A stretch of DNA of 31,093 nt. Origin: JANOBD01 sp031411495. Lineage in GTDB: Bacteria > Planctomycetota > Phycisphaerae > Tepidisphaerales > Tepidisphaeraceae. Under the pieces are notes generated by a model. It saw only the letters and a program-made list of their open reading frames with translations. It was not told the DNA's origin and made no database searches. The translations under genes were made by a program, and so were the position numbers. Every line of letters begins with the position of its first letter. Positions within the stretch are counted from its first letter, which is position 1. The stretch lies in assembly GCA_031411495.1 (NCBI GenBank), contig JANOBD010000042.1, positions 1 to 31,093 on the forward strand, written 5' to 3'. This document shows, one piece after another, positions 7,621-15,647 of this stretch.

Positions 7621-7965
7621 CTACGCTGATTTTCGTTTGGCCGGCGCGTCTTCGACAATCGCCTCCAAGCTCAGGCGGAACCCGAGCGCCTTGGCAATCG
7701 CTGTCAGTGTGCTGAATCGGGGATTGCCCCGGCTCGATAAAGCACGATGAAGACTCTCTCGCTCGATGCCAGCCTTGCGGGCGATTTTCGCAATCCCGCC
7801 GCGTGCCTCAGCCACTCGGCGAAGCGCGGTGAGCGCAACGCGAGGCTCTTGGGTATCTTCCAACGCGGCCTTGACGTAGTCGGTAGCAAACGATGGATCC
7901 TCGCGGAGCTTGGTGATCATCCACTTGTCGTGCGACACCTTGGTTTTGTCCGGTACTTTTTTCAT
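7621..7965 (-). CDS. HigA-type antitoxin of a toxin-antitoxin pair
   Basis: A 114-residue antitoxin of the addiction module antidote family (HI1420/TIGR02684-like). A helix-turn-helix occupies roughly 58-100 (GGIAKIARKAGIERESLHRALSSRGNPRFSTLTAIAKALGF). The N-terminus (residues 1-50) should bind the toxin. It overlaps the toxin gene by 4 bp (ATGA at 7962-7965), so the two are translationally coupled in the toxin-first order typical of HigBA. It probably represses the operon through a site near 8301-8316. Confidence 0.9.
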   Translation of the reverse strand: MKKVPDKTKVSHDKWMITKLREDPSFATDYVKAALEDTQEPRVALTALRRVAEARGGIAKIARKAGIERESLHRALSSRGNPRFSTLTAIAKALGFRLSLEAIVEDAPAKRKSA

Positions 7966-8291
7966 TTCTTGATCTCACGAACCTGATAGTCCGCCCAGTA
8001 ACTGATTGCCATTTCGATGTCGGCAGATTGTCGGCGTTTGTCGCCCCCGCAGAGCAGAAGCACGATCTCTTTCCCTGCCAGCGCGTAATAGATCCGATAG
8101 CCTGGTCCGTAATCGATTCGGAGCTCCCAAACGCCTTCGCCCACCGGCTTGCAGTCACCGAAATTGCCCTGTTCGACACGATCCAGCCGCGCTGCGACGC
8201 GAAGTTTGGCCGACCGGTCGGCGAGACTCACAAACCACGATTCATAGACATCTACGCCCTGCCTTGTCAGGTAATGGTAGATTTCGAACAC
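7962..8291 (-). CDS. RelE/HigB-type toxin
   Basis: A 109-residue toxin of the RelE/ParE fold, phage-derived Gp49/HI1419 branch (TIGR02683-like). Such toxins are usually ribosome-dependent mRNA endonucleases. Typical segments are DVYESWFVSLADRSAKLRVAARLDRVEQGNFGDCKPVGEGVWELRIDYGPGYRIYYA and then EIVLLLCGGDKRRQSADIEMAISYW. The start is GTG at 8291 (VFEIYHYLTRQG). The gene is first in a two-gene operon and diverges from frr. Activity is inferred from family membership. Confidence 0.9.
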   Translation of the reverse strand: MFEIYHYLTRQGVDVYESWFVSLADRSAKLRVAARLDRVEQGNFGDCKPVGEGVWELRIDYGPGYRIYYALAGKEIVLLLCGGDKRRQSADIEMAISYWADYQVREIKK

Positions 8292-8300
8292 ACAGATAAC

Positions 8301-8316
8301 GTGACTTATATATCAC
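8301..8316. promoter_or_regulatory. Operator-like palindrome upstream of the toxin-antitoxin operon
   Basis: GTGACTTATATATCAC is a 16-bp imperfect palindrome (6 of 8 pairs match, with GTGA/TCAC ends) 10 bp upstream of the toxin start. On the minus strand a perfect TTGACA lies just outside it (8321-8326), though no consensus -10 is at the right distance. Position and AT-rich core fit autoregulation by the HigA-like antitoxin; this is inference. Confidence 0.4.
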
Positions 8317-8340
8317 GATGTGTCAAGCGAAACGTCGCAC

Positions 8341-8369
8341 TTATCCGTCTGCCTTGCTTCGGCTACAAT
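8341..8369 (+). promoter_or_regulatory. Candidate promoter of frr
   Basis: A -10-like TACAAT at 8364-8369 lies 17 bp after TTATCC at 8341-8346, a weak -35. Transcription would start near 8376, giving a leader of about 24 nt before the frr ATG at 8400. Confidence 0.4.
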
Positions 8370-8399
8370 CCTTCGATTCCGCAAGCGAAGGAAACGCCT

Positions 8400-8960
8400 A
8401 TGCCAGTCGACGACGTACTGATGGACACCGAACTCAACATGGAAAAGACCGTCGAGCACCTCGCGGACGAGCTCAAGACCGTCCGCACCGGCCGCGCCAC
8501 GCCCGCGATCGTCGAGCACGTGAAGGTCGAGTACTACGGCTCACTTACCGACATCAAGGCCATCGCCGCCATCAACGTGCCCGAGGCCACGCAGATCCTC
8601 ATCAAGCCGTTCCAGAAGAGCTATCTCAAGGCAATCGAGAAAGCCAACAGCGACTCCAAGACCGGCCTCACCGCGCACAGCGACGGCACGCAGATCCGCA
8701 TCAACCTCCCACCCATGAGCATGGACCGCCGCAAGCAACTCGCTGGCCAGTGCAAGGAGTACGGCGAGAAGGCCAAGATCCAGATCCGCAACGCGCGGCG
8801 GGATGGCAACAAGATCCTCGACACCGAGAAAAAAGGCGGTGTCATCCGCGAAGACGAATACGACGCCGCCAAAGAACAGATGGATGAGCTGACGAAGAAG
8901 ATGGAACACAAGATCGAAGAACTCGTCTCGAAGAAGCAGCATGAGCTGTTGGATGTGTGA
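8400..8960 (+). CDS. frr: Ribosome recycling factor
   Basis: RRF splits the post-termination ribosome together with EF-G. The 186-residue product has the usual family length. Hallmarks are MEKTVEHLADELKTVRTGRATPAIVEHVKVEYYGS at the N-terminus and INLPPMSMDRRKQLAGQCKEYGEKAKIQIRNARRDGNK in the second half, followed by the long C-terminal helix. The ATG at 8400 has AAGGA at 8388-8392. In many bacteria frr follows pyrH; here pyrH lies about 9 kb away on the other strand, so the common rpsB-tsf-pyrH-frr order is broken. Confidence 0.97.
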   Translation: MPVDDVLMDTELNMEKTVEHLADELKTVRTGRATPAIVEHVKVEYYGSLTDIKAIAAINVPEATQILIKPFQKSYLKAIEKANSDSKTGLTAHSDGTQIRINLPPMSMDRRKQLAGQCKEYGEKAKIQIRNARRDGNKILDTEKKGGVIREDEYDAAKEQMDELTKKMEHKIEELVSKKQHELLDV

Positions 8961-9304
8961 TCGGGGCTTCATTGGAAGATGAACCAAAGAAGCAAGTGCT
9001 GACGTACGAGACGCAGCGAGAGCAACAGGGACACCCGTTGCTGTTTTGGGCTCTGCTGCTTGCCGGTTGGTTCGCTGGCTCGCTTGGCGTCGGCCAATGG
9101 TGCGATATGGAGACATTGCAGCGGTCCGGTCATCACGGTGATGGTCAAGCTGCATTGTTCTGCATCACACGGAGTTTTCCGTTGGCTCTCGTCGCTGGCA
9201 TTATTATCTGGTTGTTCTCACATCGTCCGCTGGTTTCGTTCGTTACTGGGGCAATCGCACCCATCCTGGTACTGCTTTGGATGGACTACGTTGTAAAGTG
9301 GTAG
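8957..9304 (+). CDS. Small hypothetical membrane protein
   Basis: I do not recognise the family. The 115-residue frame starts with GTG at 8957 and overlaps the frr stop by GTGA, suggesting coupled translation. Hydrophobic stretches at about 28-46 (PLLFWALLLAGWFAGSLGV), 75-87 (PLALVAGIIIWLF) and 92-112 (VSFVTGAIAPILVLLWMDYVV) suggest three membrane helices. The first 25 residues are charged and probably cytoplasmic. It could be a chance frame, but the overlap with frr and the hydrophobic pattern favour a real gene. Confidence 0.55.
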   Translation: MIGASLEDEPKKQVLTYETQREQQGHPLLFWALLLAGWFAGSLGVGQWCDMETLQRSGHHGDGQAALFCITRSFPLALVAGIIIWLFSHRPLVSFVTGAIAPILVLLWMDYVVKW

Positions 9305-9312
9305 ACACTCCG

Positions 9313-9450
9313 AAATGCCGAATGCCGAATGGAAGACGCCTCCGCGCTTCCATTCGGCATTCTGCGCTAGATGGATGACGATCGCTTTCGATGCCTGCCG
9401 ACCAACGCTGCCGAATCCCATTCGGCACTCGGCATTCGCCAATCGGCACG
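9313..9450. repeat. Heptamer arrays with inverted copies (GAATGCC / GGCATTC)
   Basis: The left array reads AAATGCC (9313), GAATGCC (9320), GAATGGA (9327). The inverted array has TCCATTC (9349) and GGCATTC (9356). Positions 9320-9335 and 9347-9362 are a perfect 16-bp inverted repeat with an 11-nt loop. A second inverted array follows 54 bases later: CCCATTC (9417), GGCACTC (9424), GGCATTC (9431), GCCAATC (9438). The 233-bp gap 9305-9537 has no convincing gene. Confidence 0.8.
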
Positions 9451-9537
9451 TTCAGGCACGCCGAGCGTGCCTTGGCACACCGAATGCGATTTGCACAGAT
9501 GGTGTGCGAACGAACACACTACTACACTCGGCGGCCG

Positions 9538-10287
9538 ATGACGCTGATTCCCGACTATGCTCCACGTGGCAATCGCGCCCGCTTCAGCAAACTCGCCTGT
9601 GCCGCCATCGTTCTGACGGCGCTACATATGTTCGCCACCATCAGCGTCGGACCAGCTATCCTTGACGCGGCTTTTCGACCGAAGGATGTGCCGTGGAGTT
9701 CCCTCGGTATTGACTTGATGTTCGTGCTCGTGTTGATCGGCGGGACGATTTGCGCGGTGCCCGCCATCCTCTTGGGCGCGGCCGCGCTGTGGCGGATTCG
9801 GCGAAATCCCCACACGGTGACCGGCCGTCGGACGGCGCGAGCAGCAGTCTTCATTAGCAGCGCGTCGCTAGTTCTCGCCTGGAGCGGAGTTATCACTTCG
9901 GCCACGTATGCGGCGCATCGCCGCGCTATGCATCTCTCTGCAAAAGCCGACATCCTTTTGGTATTCAACGCCGCACGCCAATACGCTCAAGGTCACGGCT
10001 CATTTCCCGACACGCTGGAACAGATCGTCTCTCCCGAGTTGGCAGCGCGCTATGTCTATAGTGGCCAGGGCGTGCCGCTCAAATATGCGGATTACTACAC
10101 GCCGCGCACCGACAAAATCGTGGTGATGTATACGAAGGAAGGCGTCAACGGGACGTTCGTGGCCGTGTACGCTAGCGGTCGTACGTGGGAATGGACAAAG
10201 CCTGCACTGGATCGTGCGATTCTCAATAGTGAAGCGGAGCGCGCCGCCCGAGGGATTCCCGGCAAGGCCGGTGGCGCAGGTAAATAA
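9538..10287 (+). CDS. Membrane protein with GspG/pseudopilin-like C-terminal domain
   Basis: A 249-residue protein from the ATG at 9538 (MTLIPDYAPRGNRARFSKLACAAIVL). Three membrane helices are visible at about 20-42, 58-86 and 102-122. After the third, the soluble part starts with AKADILLVFNAARQYAQGHGSFPDTLEQIVSPELAARYVYSG. This resembles the mature domain of GspG-like proteins in planctomycetes, where short-chain domains of this type follow DUF4190-like membrane parts. The function is unknown. The frame continues upstream through the heptamer repeats, so the longer start at 9391 is rejected. Confidence 0.65.
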   Translation: MTLIPDYAPRGNRARFSKLACAAIVLTALHMFATISVGPAILDAAFRPKDVPWSSLGIDLMFVLVLIGGTICAVPAILLGAAALWRIRRNPHTVTGRRTARAAVFISSASLVLAWSGVITSATYAAHRRAMHLSAKADILLVFNAARQYAQGHGSFPDTLEQIVSPELAARYVYSGQGVPLKYADYYTPRTDKIVVMYTKEGVNGTFVAVYASGRTWEWTKPALDRAILNSEAERAARGIPGKAGGAGK

Positions 10288-10360
10288 TCTTACCTGTGCG
10301 GTCCACGCCCCTCGCACCACTTCGAGTTCGAAAACGGTGCCGCCCGTCAAACACCGGCCT

Positions 10361-10978
10361 TCACTTTCCAATGATCGCGGCCGTGTCCGGCTCGGGCGGG
10401 AAGTTGACGTTCGCGAAGATCTCCGACATCGGAATGGAGATGCCGAGCGAGCGGAGTTCGACGGACTTGTCTAACCCGGTCGTGAACTCGATTCGCCACG
10501 AGCCGTCGCTCTGGCGGAGGAACGTCTCGACCGTGGGCGAGGTCTGTGAGATGAGCACGTACTGTTCGAACGAACTCGCAGCGCGGTAGTCGCGAAATTT
10601 CTCGCCGCGGTCTTCGGACTCGGTCGACTCGGAGAGGACTTCGACGACGAGCTTGGGATTGACGATCGACATCTGCTGATCATCGTTGGCGTCGAACTCG
10701 GTCGGGCCGCAGATGACCAGCAGATCGGGATAGCGATAGCGCGGACGATCGAGCACCTTCTCGCGCAGATTGCTGTCGTACACGCGGCAGGGCTTACCCT
10801 TCAAAGCGTTGCGGATTTCCGAGCCGAAGTTCATGGCGATCAGGCTGTGGTTTTCGCGATTGCCGGCCATCGCGATCAGTTCGCCGTCGACGAACTCGTG
10901 CTTGATCTCGGACGCACGTTCGCGAACGAGATACTCTCGAATCGTGATCGGCTCTGGCTTGGGCACGGCGGTGGACAT
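10361..10978 (-). CDS. Uma2 family endonuclease-like protein
   Basis: A 205-residue member of the Uma2/DUF820 family, which has a PD-(D/E)XK nuclease-like fold and is abundant in cyanobacteria and planctomycetes. Family features visible are the N-terminal TIREYLVRERASEIKHEFVDGELIAMAG, then H44 (NRENHSLIAMNFGSEIRN), D85 in RYRYPDLLVICG and E113 in PKLVVEVLSEST, followed by DRGEKFRDYRAASSFEQYVLI. D85 and E113 are the likely metal-binding pair. The real substrate of the family is not known. It stands alone, convergent with the GspG-like gene. Confidence 0.88.
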   Translation of the reverse strand: MSTAVPKPEPITIREYLVRERASEIKHEFVDGELIAMAGNRENHSLIAMNFGSEIRNALKGKPCRVYDSNLREKVLDRPRYRYPDLLVICGPTEFDANDDQQMSIVNPKLVVEVLSESTESEDRGEKFRDYRAASSFEQYVLISQTSPTVETFLRQSDGSWRIEFTTGLDKSVELRSLGISIPMSEIFANVNFPPEPDTAAIIGK

Positions 10979-11124
10979 GGAGTCATCTTATCAATCGAGG
11001 GCGGAGGATCGAGGGGAATTGCGACCGGCAGCAGCAACTCCGCTGTGCCGCGGTAAACGACGTTTCCCCTTTGAATCACAGAAGAGTCCCTCATGAGGCT
11101 CATTTGGATTCCGAGCGATTCGGA

Positions 11125-11184
11125 CCCTCACCCTAACCCTCGCGAAGGCTGCGCCTGTCGCGCCCCGGCGTACCGGGCGAGGGG
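11125..11184. repeat. Palindromic repeat with CCCTCACCCTAACCCT end
   Basis: The sequence begins CCCTCACCCTAACCCTCGC and ends in GGGCGAGGGG. CCCTCGC (11137-11143) pairs with GCGAGGG (11177-11183) around a GC-rich loop. The CCCTCACCCTAACCC motif next to a hairpin is a repeat pattern I recall from many GC-rich genomes; no search was made. It lies 26 bp beyond the rnr stop codon, in the 231-bp gap 10979-11209 that holds no gene. Confidence 0.6.
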
Positions 11185-11209
11185 ACCAGAATTTGCGGTC
11201 GCCCCTGTG

Positions 11210-13582
11210 CTACTCCCGTTCTTTATGCCGCCGCCCTTTGCCTTTGTCGCGGCTCTTGCTCTTGGCGCTGCGGCGCTGGCCGCCGGAGCGGGCGTTCTGT
11301 TTATCCTGCCACGCGGCCGACTTGATCTTGTCGGTCTTCTTTTCCAGCGGCGCGCCGTGCGTGCCGCGGCTGACGAACTCGATCACGCTGATGTCCAGCT
11401 CGCGCCGCGGCAGATCGACTCTCACGATCTGCACCTTCGCCACATCGCCGATGTGGATGCGCCGGCCGGTCTTGCGGCCGCGCACGACGCCGCCCTTCTC
11501 ATCCAGTTCCCAGTAATCGCCCAGCAGATTCGGGTACCGGACCAGGCCCTCGATGAGCCACTTGTCGAGCTGGATGAACAGGCCGAACTTGGTGATGGCG
11601 GTCACCACGCCGAGCATGTGCTCGCCGATGTGCTGCTCCATCAGCTCCAGCAGCTTGATCTGGCGCAGCTCGCGCTCGGCGTCATCCGCCTTGCGCTCGG
11701 TGAAGCTCAGGTGCTGGCCCTGCATGACGAGTTCGTCGAAGGTCGGGATGTCCTTGAGCTTCACGTCCTTGAACGGGACGGGGCCGCGACGGAAGTCGGC
11801 GCGGATCTTTTCGAAAAACGCATCGAGCAGGCGATGGACCATCAGGTCGGCGTAGCGACGGATGGGGCTGGTGAAGTGCGCGTAGTGATCGCTCGCCAGC
11901 GCGTAGTGCCCGGTCTCCTGCGGCGAATACTCCGCCCGCGCGAGTGATTTCAGGACGGCGAGATTCACCGCGAACCGCTCGGGCTTGTCTTTCACCTCCG
12001 CCAGCAGCTTCTGCAGATCCGCCCGCGTCGGCTCGGTGGAGATCTTGTGGCCGGCCACCATCACGAAGCGGTTGAGCCGGGCGCTGGCGTCCGGATCGGG
12101 ATCGGGATGGATCCGGCGGATCGCGGGGACATCGAGCCGATGGAACAGGCGGGCAACCGCCTCGTTCGCCTCGACCATGAACATCTCGATCAGCGTGTGC
12201 GTGAAGCTGTCATCCTCGGGCTTGGCGTCAACCACCTTTCCGTTCTCGTCGAGGATCAGGTCGACCTTCGGCAGATCGAGCCTAAGCTGCCCGGCCGCGT
12301 GGCGGCGCTTCTGCATGAGCCGGGAGACGAGGTTCATGTCGTCGAGCAGCTTGAGTACCCGATCGTCGTAGTCGGTTCGCTTCTTCTCACCGTCGGGATG
12401 CGGGATCTTCTCGGCATGATCGATCAGCGCCTGCGCCTCGCGATAGCGCAGCCGCTTGGCGCTCTTGATGATCGAATTGGCGAAGCTCGTGCGCAGCGGT
12501 TTGCCGGACTTTGAATCGATGGTGATGAACGCAGACTTCACCAGGCGGTGTACGCCTTCCTGTAACGAGCAGACGCCGTTGGAGAGAACCTCGGGCAGCA
12601 TCGGCACGACGTAGCCGGGGAAGTAAATGCTGTTGCCGCGGTGAGCGGCTTCGATATCGAGCGGCGTGTCCTTCTCGACGAAGAAGCTCACATCGGCGAT
12701 GTGGACGCCGAGTTCCCAGTTGCCGTCGTCGTCTTTCTCGAGGCTGATCGCGTCGTCGTAGTCCTTGGCATCGTCGGGGTCGATGGTGCAGATCATCGTG
12801 TCGGTCAGGTCGAGCCGGCGGGCGCGCTCGGTCTCCACATCGAACTTCCGGACGGCTTCGCGCGCCTGCTCCTTTACGTCTTCGGGAAAATCCTCGGGCA
12901 GGTTGTGCTGGATCAGGATGGAACGCAGATCGACATCCTTCTCGCCGCCGGCGCCGAGCACTTCGCTCACCACGCCCTGACCCGTTTCGTACTCGGTGGG
13001 GTAGCGGGTGATGTCGACGACCACTCTCACGCCCGGCTTGAGGTATTTTCCGGCGGCGTCGGGCGTGTCGATCGGGTTGGGGAAGTTGTTGCCATCCGGC
13101 AGGACGAACCAGCTCGACCCTTTCTTCTGCAGCGTGCCGACGACGCGCGAATGCGCCCGCTTCACGATCGTGACGATGCGGCCGAACTCCAGGTCGCCTG
13201 GCTCCTTGCCTTCACGCTTGACGACACGCGCCTTCACGACATCGCCGGAGACGGCGTTGGCGGCGTTGTACTCGCCGGGCACGAACAGCTGCGGGTGGTT
13301 TTTCGGCTCCTTAACATCCAGGAAGCCAAAACCCTTGCGGTTGCCGGAATAGATCGCGATCACCTCGCCGGCCTTGAGTTCGCTGCGCGCGACAATGATC
13401 GTGCCTTTTTCACCCTCGGCGAGAATGCCTTCGTCTTCGAGATCCTGCAGTGCATCATCGAACTGCGCGAGTTCGCGGTCGGACGTGAGTTGGAGCAACT
13501 CAGTGACCTGATCGACATTGAGCGGCTTGTACGTCGGCGATTGGATGACGGCGAGGATTCGGTCGCGGATCGGTTTGGACAT
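11210..13582 (-). CDS. rnr: Ribonuclease R
   Basis: RNase R is a processive 3'-5' exoribonuclease that degrades structured RNA. The 790-residue product is of normal length. Domains in order are an N-terminal winged-helix region (about 1-65), two cold-shock OB folds (about 70-215), the RNB catalytic domain (about 255-585) and a C-terminal S1 domain (about 635-720). The catalytic aspartates lie in TIDPDDAKDYDDAIS (D268, D274, D276, D277). VHIADVSFFVEKDTPLDIEAAHRGNSIY and HYTSPIRRYADLMVHR-like HFTSPIRRYADLMVHR are also present. The last 35 residues are strongly basic (AKSKSRDKGKGRRHKE), as in other RNase R proteins. Confidence 0.96.
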   Translation of the reverse strand: MSKPIRDRILAVIQSPTYKPLNVDQVTELLQLTSDRELAQFDDALQDLEDEGILAEGEKGTIIVARSELKAGEVIAIYSGNRKGFGFLDVKEPKNHPQLFVPGEYNAANAVSGDVVKARVVKREGKEPGDLEFGRIVTIVKRAHSRVVGTLQKKGSSWFVLPDGNNFPNPIDTPDAAGKYLKPGVRVVVDITRYPTEYETGQGVVSEVLGAGGEKDVDLRSILIQHNLPEDFPEDVKEQAREAVRKFDVETERARRLDLTDTMICTIDPDDAKDYDDAISLEKDDDGNWELGVHIADVSFFVEKDTPLDIEAAHRGNSIYFPGYVVPMLPEVLSNGVCSLQEGVHRLVKSAFITIDSKSGKPLRTSFANSIIKSAKRLRYREAQALIDHAEKIPHPDGEKKRTDYDDRVLKLLDDMNLVSRLMQKRRHAAGQLRLDLPKVDLILDENGKVVDAKPEDDSFTHTLIEMFMVEANEAVARLFHRLDVPAIRRIHPDPDPDASARLNRFVMVAGHKISTEPTRADLQKLLAEVKDKPERFAVNLAVLKSLARAEYSPQETGHYALASDHYAHFTSPIRRYADLMVHRLLDAFFEKIRADFRRGPVPFKDVKLKDIPTFDELVMQGQHLSFTERKADDAERELRQIKLLELMEQHIGEHMLGVVTAITKFGLFIQLDKWLIEGLVRYPNLLGDYWELDEKGGVVRGRKTGRRIHIGDVAKVQIVRVDLPRRELDISVIEFVSRGTHGAPLEKKTDKIKSAAWQDKQNARSGGQRRSAKSKSRDKGKGRRHKERE

Positions 13583-13659
13583 TCATCTCTTCTAAACGAA
13601 TCGAAGGCGCGCCGCGACCGTTTGTAAAGCCAATTTCATGCAGGTATACGACAGTCGCC

Positions 13660-14052
13660 TCAAGCCGCCTTGTCCAGCGGCGGCTGCGAGGGATCGATGC
13701 CGCAGGTGCCGCTGATCGCATGGCGATTGGTGGCGATTTTGCGATAGAGCGCACGGAAAAGGGAGCTCATCCCCGGAACCCGGGAAACGGCCCATAGCGG
13801 CCAGCCCCACCAGATCGCACGGGCGACGTGCAACAGCGCATCCGCCCCGCCGAGCATCCGCCCGCCGGTGGTCTGCAGTTTCACTTCGTCAGGAACCTGG
13901 CCGTCTTCGAGACCGAGCAACTCGCGGGCGCGCGGATCCTGTGCCGGCACCCAGCGGAAGCCGAGCCGCTCGGTCAACGGGCCGAACCGTCGATACGTCG
14001 CCGAGCAAATGCCGCAGGAGGCATCGTAAAAAATCTGGCCACGAGGAAGCAT
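13660..14052 (-). CDS. DCC family thiol-disulfide oxidoreductase (DUF393)
   Basis: A 130-residue protein of the DCC family, named for the DxxCxxC motif near the N-terminus, seen here as D10-A-S-C13-G-I-C16 in IFYDASCGICSATYRRF. The fold is thioredoxin-like and the enzymes are predicted redox proteins; substrates are unknown. The middle shows GGADALLHVARAIWWGWPLWAVSRVPG, typical for the family, and the C-terminus has YRKIATNRHAISGTCG. It lies 77 bp upstream of rnr on the same strand. Confidence 0.9.
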   Translation of the reverse strand: MLPRGQIFYDASCGICSATYRRFGPLTERLGFRWVPAQDPRARELLGLEDGQVPDEVKLQTTGGRMLGGADALLHVARAIWWGWPLWAVSRVPGMSSLFRALYRKIATNRHAISGTCGIDPSQPPLDKAA

Positions 14053-14137
14053 TCCGGCATTCTACCTCACACTCCTTATCGTCCAAATCTTTCAGCAACC
14101 ATGAGGCAGACGGCACCTGCCTGACCCGACATGGCGC

Positions 14138-14151
14138 ATTCCGGCCGGAAT
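14138..14151. other. Perfect 14-bp palindrome in the DUF6766-DCC gap
   Basis: ATTCCGGCCGGAAT is a perfect palindrome in the 147-bp gap between the DUF6766-like gene and the DCC gene. A 6-bp hairpin, AGGCAG/CTGCCT, lies nearby at 14104-14122. Either may be an operator or a chance feature of GC-rich DNA; no T-run supports a terminator. Confidence 0.25.
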
Positions 14152-14199
14152 TTCAAACCTCCGGCTGCGCAGCCGTTCCTGCGGTCGCCTTCGTTTCGT

Positions 14200-14871
14200 T
14201 TATTCGCCGTGCGAGTCATGAGGCGCGGCCACAGGCTTGGACTCTGCGCTGCCGCGCTCACGAAAATAGACGCTCAGCCAGACCATCGCCGCGAGTGAAA
14301 GGAACTCGCTCTGCCAGTTCTGAAACGACTCGAACCAGAACCTGGCCGTGCCGAGATACCCGAACATGCCGACGGCAGGCTCGCCACGAGCCACTTGCGC
14401 TTCGCTGTACGTCAGAGCTCCGCCTTTGGCGTGAATCGCCGTCGACAGGAAGAAGAGCAGCGCAAATGAAATCGAAAGCGAATGGGAATAGACCCAAAGC
14501 ACAATGCCGCCCTGGCGTACGGGCCAGGGCGCATTCGAATCGTTTCGGCGTTCAAGGGGGTCCGCGTCGAGCCCGTCACTTTCCAGATCGTCGGGGTCCC
14601 GCGACTCCGGCGAGCCCTTCTGGAACAGGATCACCGTGAGGAGCACGAACATCGCCATCTGCAGGAACTCGCTCTCCCAGTTTTCGCCGGTCGCCTGCCA
14701 GAACGCGCCGTCGCAGATGTATTGTGGAATCGTCAAGGGAGGCTTGCCAAGTTCTCTTCGCTCCTGGTTATGGTCGCGATGACCGGTAACGAGCTGACCT
14801 GCCCAACTCAACAGAAACATCCCGAGCAGCACCAACGACAGTCCGTTGTCGCGGAAGAATCGACGGATCAT
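14200..14871 (-). CDS. DUF6766-like membrane protein with internal duplication
   Basis: A 223-residue membrane protein; I place it in the DUF6766 family from memory. There are four hydrophobic segments, at about 10-26, 70-84, 121-143 and 188-203. Two matching blocks occur: ENWESEFLQMAMFVLLTV (about 63-80) and QNWQSEFLSLAAMVWLSV (about 184-201), each after an amphipathic stretch ending in FW. This implies an internal duplication of a two-helix unit. A charged linker of about 30 residues (SPESRDPDDLESDGLDADPLE) separates the halves. The function is unknown. Confidence 0.7.
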   Translation of the reverse strand: MIRRFFRDNGLSLVLLGMFLLSWAGQLVTGHRDHNQERRELGKPPLTIPQYICDGAFWQATGENWESEFLQMAMFVLLTVILFQKGSPESRDPDDLESDGLDADPLERRNDSNAPWPVRQGGIVLWVYSHSLSISFALLFFLSTAIHAKGGALTYSEAQVARGEPAVGMFGYLGTARFWFESFQNWQSEFLSLAAMVWLSVYFRERGSAESKPVAAPHDSHGE

Positions 14872-14969
14872 GACGGGAGCGTAATGAGCATCACGCTGCG
14901 GAGAACTCAGGGGATCGCTGAAGCGATGCCACTCGACCGCACTACCGCGCTATCGTAATCTCCTTGTTC

Positions 14970-15647
14970 ATGAGCCCGCACCGACCCGTCATCGTGCTTC
15001 TCTCAGGCGGCCTCGACTCGGCCACCTGTCTGGCGATTGCCCGCGTGGCGGGATACGCGCCGATCCACACGCTGGCGTTCGATTACGGCCAGCGGCATCG
15101 GGGCGAACTCGCCGCGGCGCGGACGATCAGCGCGAACGCGGGCGCCCGCCACCGGGACGTGAAAATTGACCTTCGGCAATTTGGCGGCAGCGCGCTCACC
15201 GACGACATCGACGTGCCCAAGGACCGGAGCGATGCACAGATCGGCACCGGCATACCGATCACCTACGTGCCCGCCCGAAACACGATCTTCCTCTCGTATG
15301 CGCTCGCCTGGGCGGAAGTGATCAGCTGCCATGACGTCTTCATTGGTGTGAACGCGCTCGACTGCAGCGGATACCCCGACTGCCGGCCCGAATATATCGC
15401 CGCATTCCAGACGATGGCTCGGCTCGGGACGCGATTGACCGACTTCACCGTCCACGCGCCGCTCGCGGAGATGAGCAAAGCACAGATCATCCTGCGCGGC
15501 ACAGAGTTGGGCGTCGACTACGGGCTGACACATTCGTGTTACGATCCTTCGCCGGATGACCGCGCGTGCGGCCACTGCGACGCCTGTATCCTTCGCAAGC
15601 GCGGCTTCGCGCAGGCCGGTGTGGCTGATCCGACGAGGTACGTATGA
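14970..15647 (+). CDS. queC: 7-cyano-7-deazaguanine synthase QueC
   Basis: QueC converts 7-carboxy-7-deazaguanine to preQ0 using ATP and ammonia, a step in queuosine tRNA modification. The 225-residue product shows the PP-loop SGGLDS at 12-17, AFDYGQRHRGEL after it, and YVPARNTIFLS at about 99-109. The C-terminal zinc site is C190, C200, C203 and C206 (HSCYDPSPDDRACGHCDACILR). The ATG at 14970 is preferred to the TTG at 14964. No other queuosine gene is in the window. It overlaps the next frame by 4 bp (ATGA at 15644). Confidence 0.96.
   Translation: MSPHRPVIVLLSGGLDSATCLAIARVAGYAPIHTLAFDYGQRHRGELAAARTISANAGARHRDVKIDLRQFGGSALTDDIDVPKDRSDAQIGTGIPITYVPARNTIFLSYALAWAEVISCHDVFIGVNALDCSGYPDCRPEYIAAFQTMARLGTRLTDFTVHAPLAEMSKAQIILRGTELGVDYGLTHSCYDPSPDDRACGHCDACILRKRGFAQAGVADPTRYV

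Noticed and set aside
8321..8326. TTGACA as the -35 of a standard toxin-antitoxin promoter
   Set aside because: No acceptable -10 lies 16-18 bp downstream on the minus strand, so only the palindrome is annotated.
12641..13627. Plus-strand open frame of 328 codons across rnr
   Set aside because: It is antisense to well-supported RNase R domains and has no family features.
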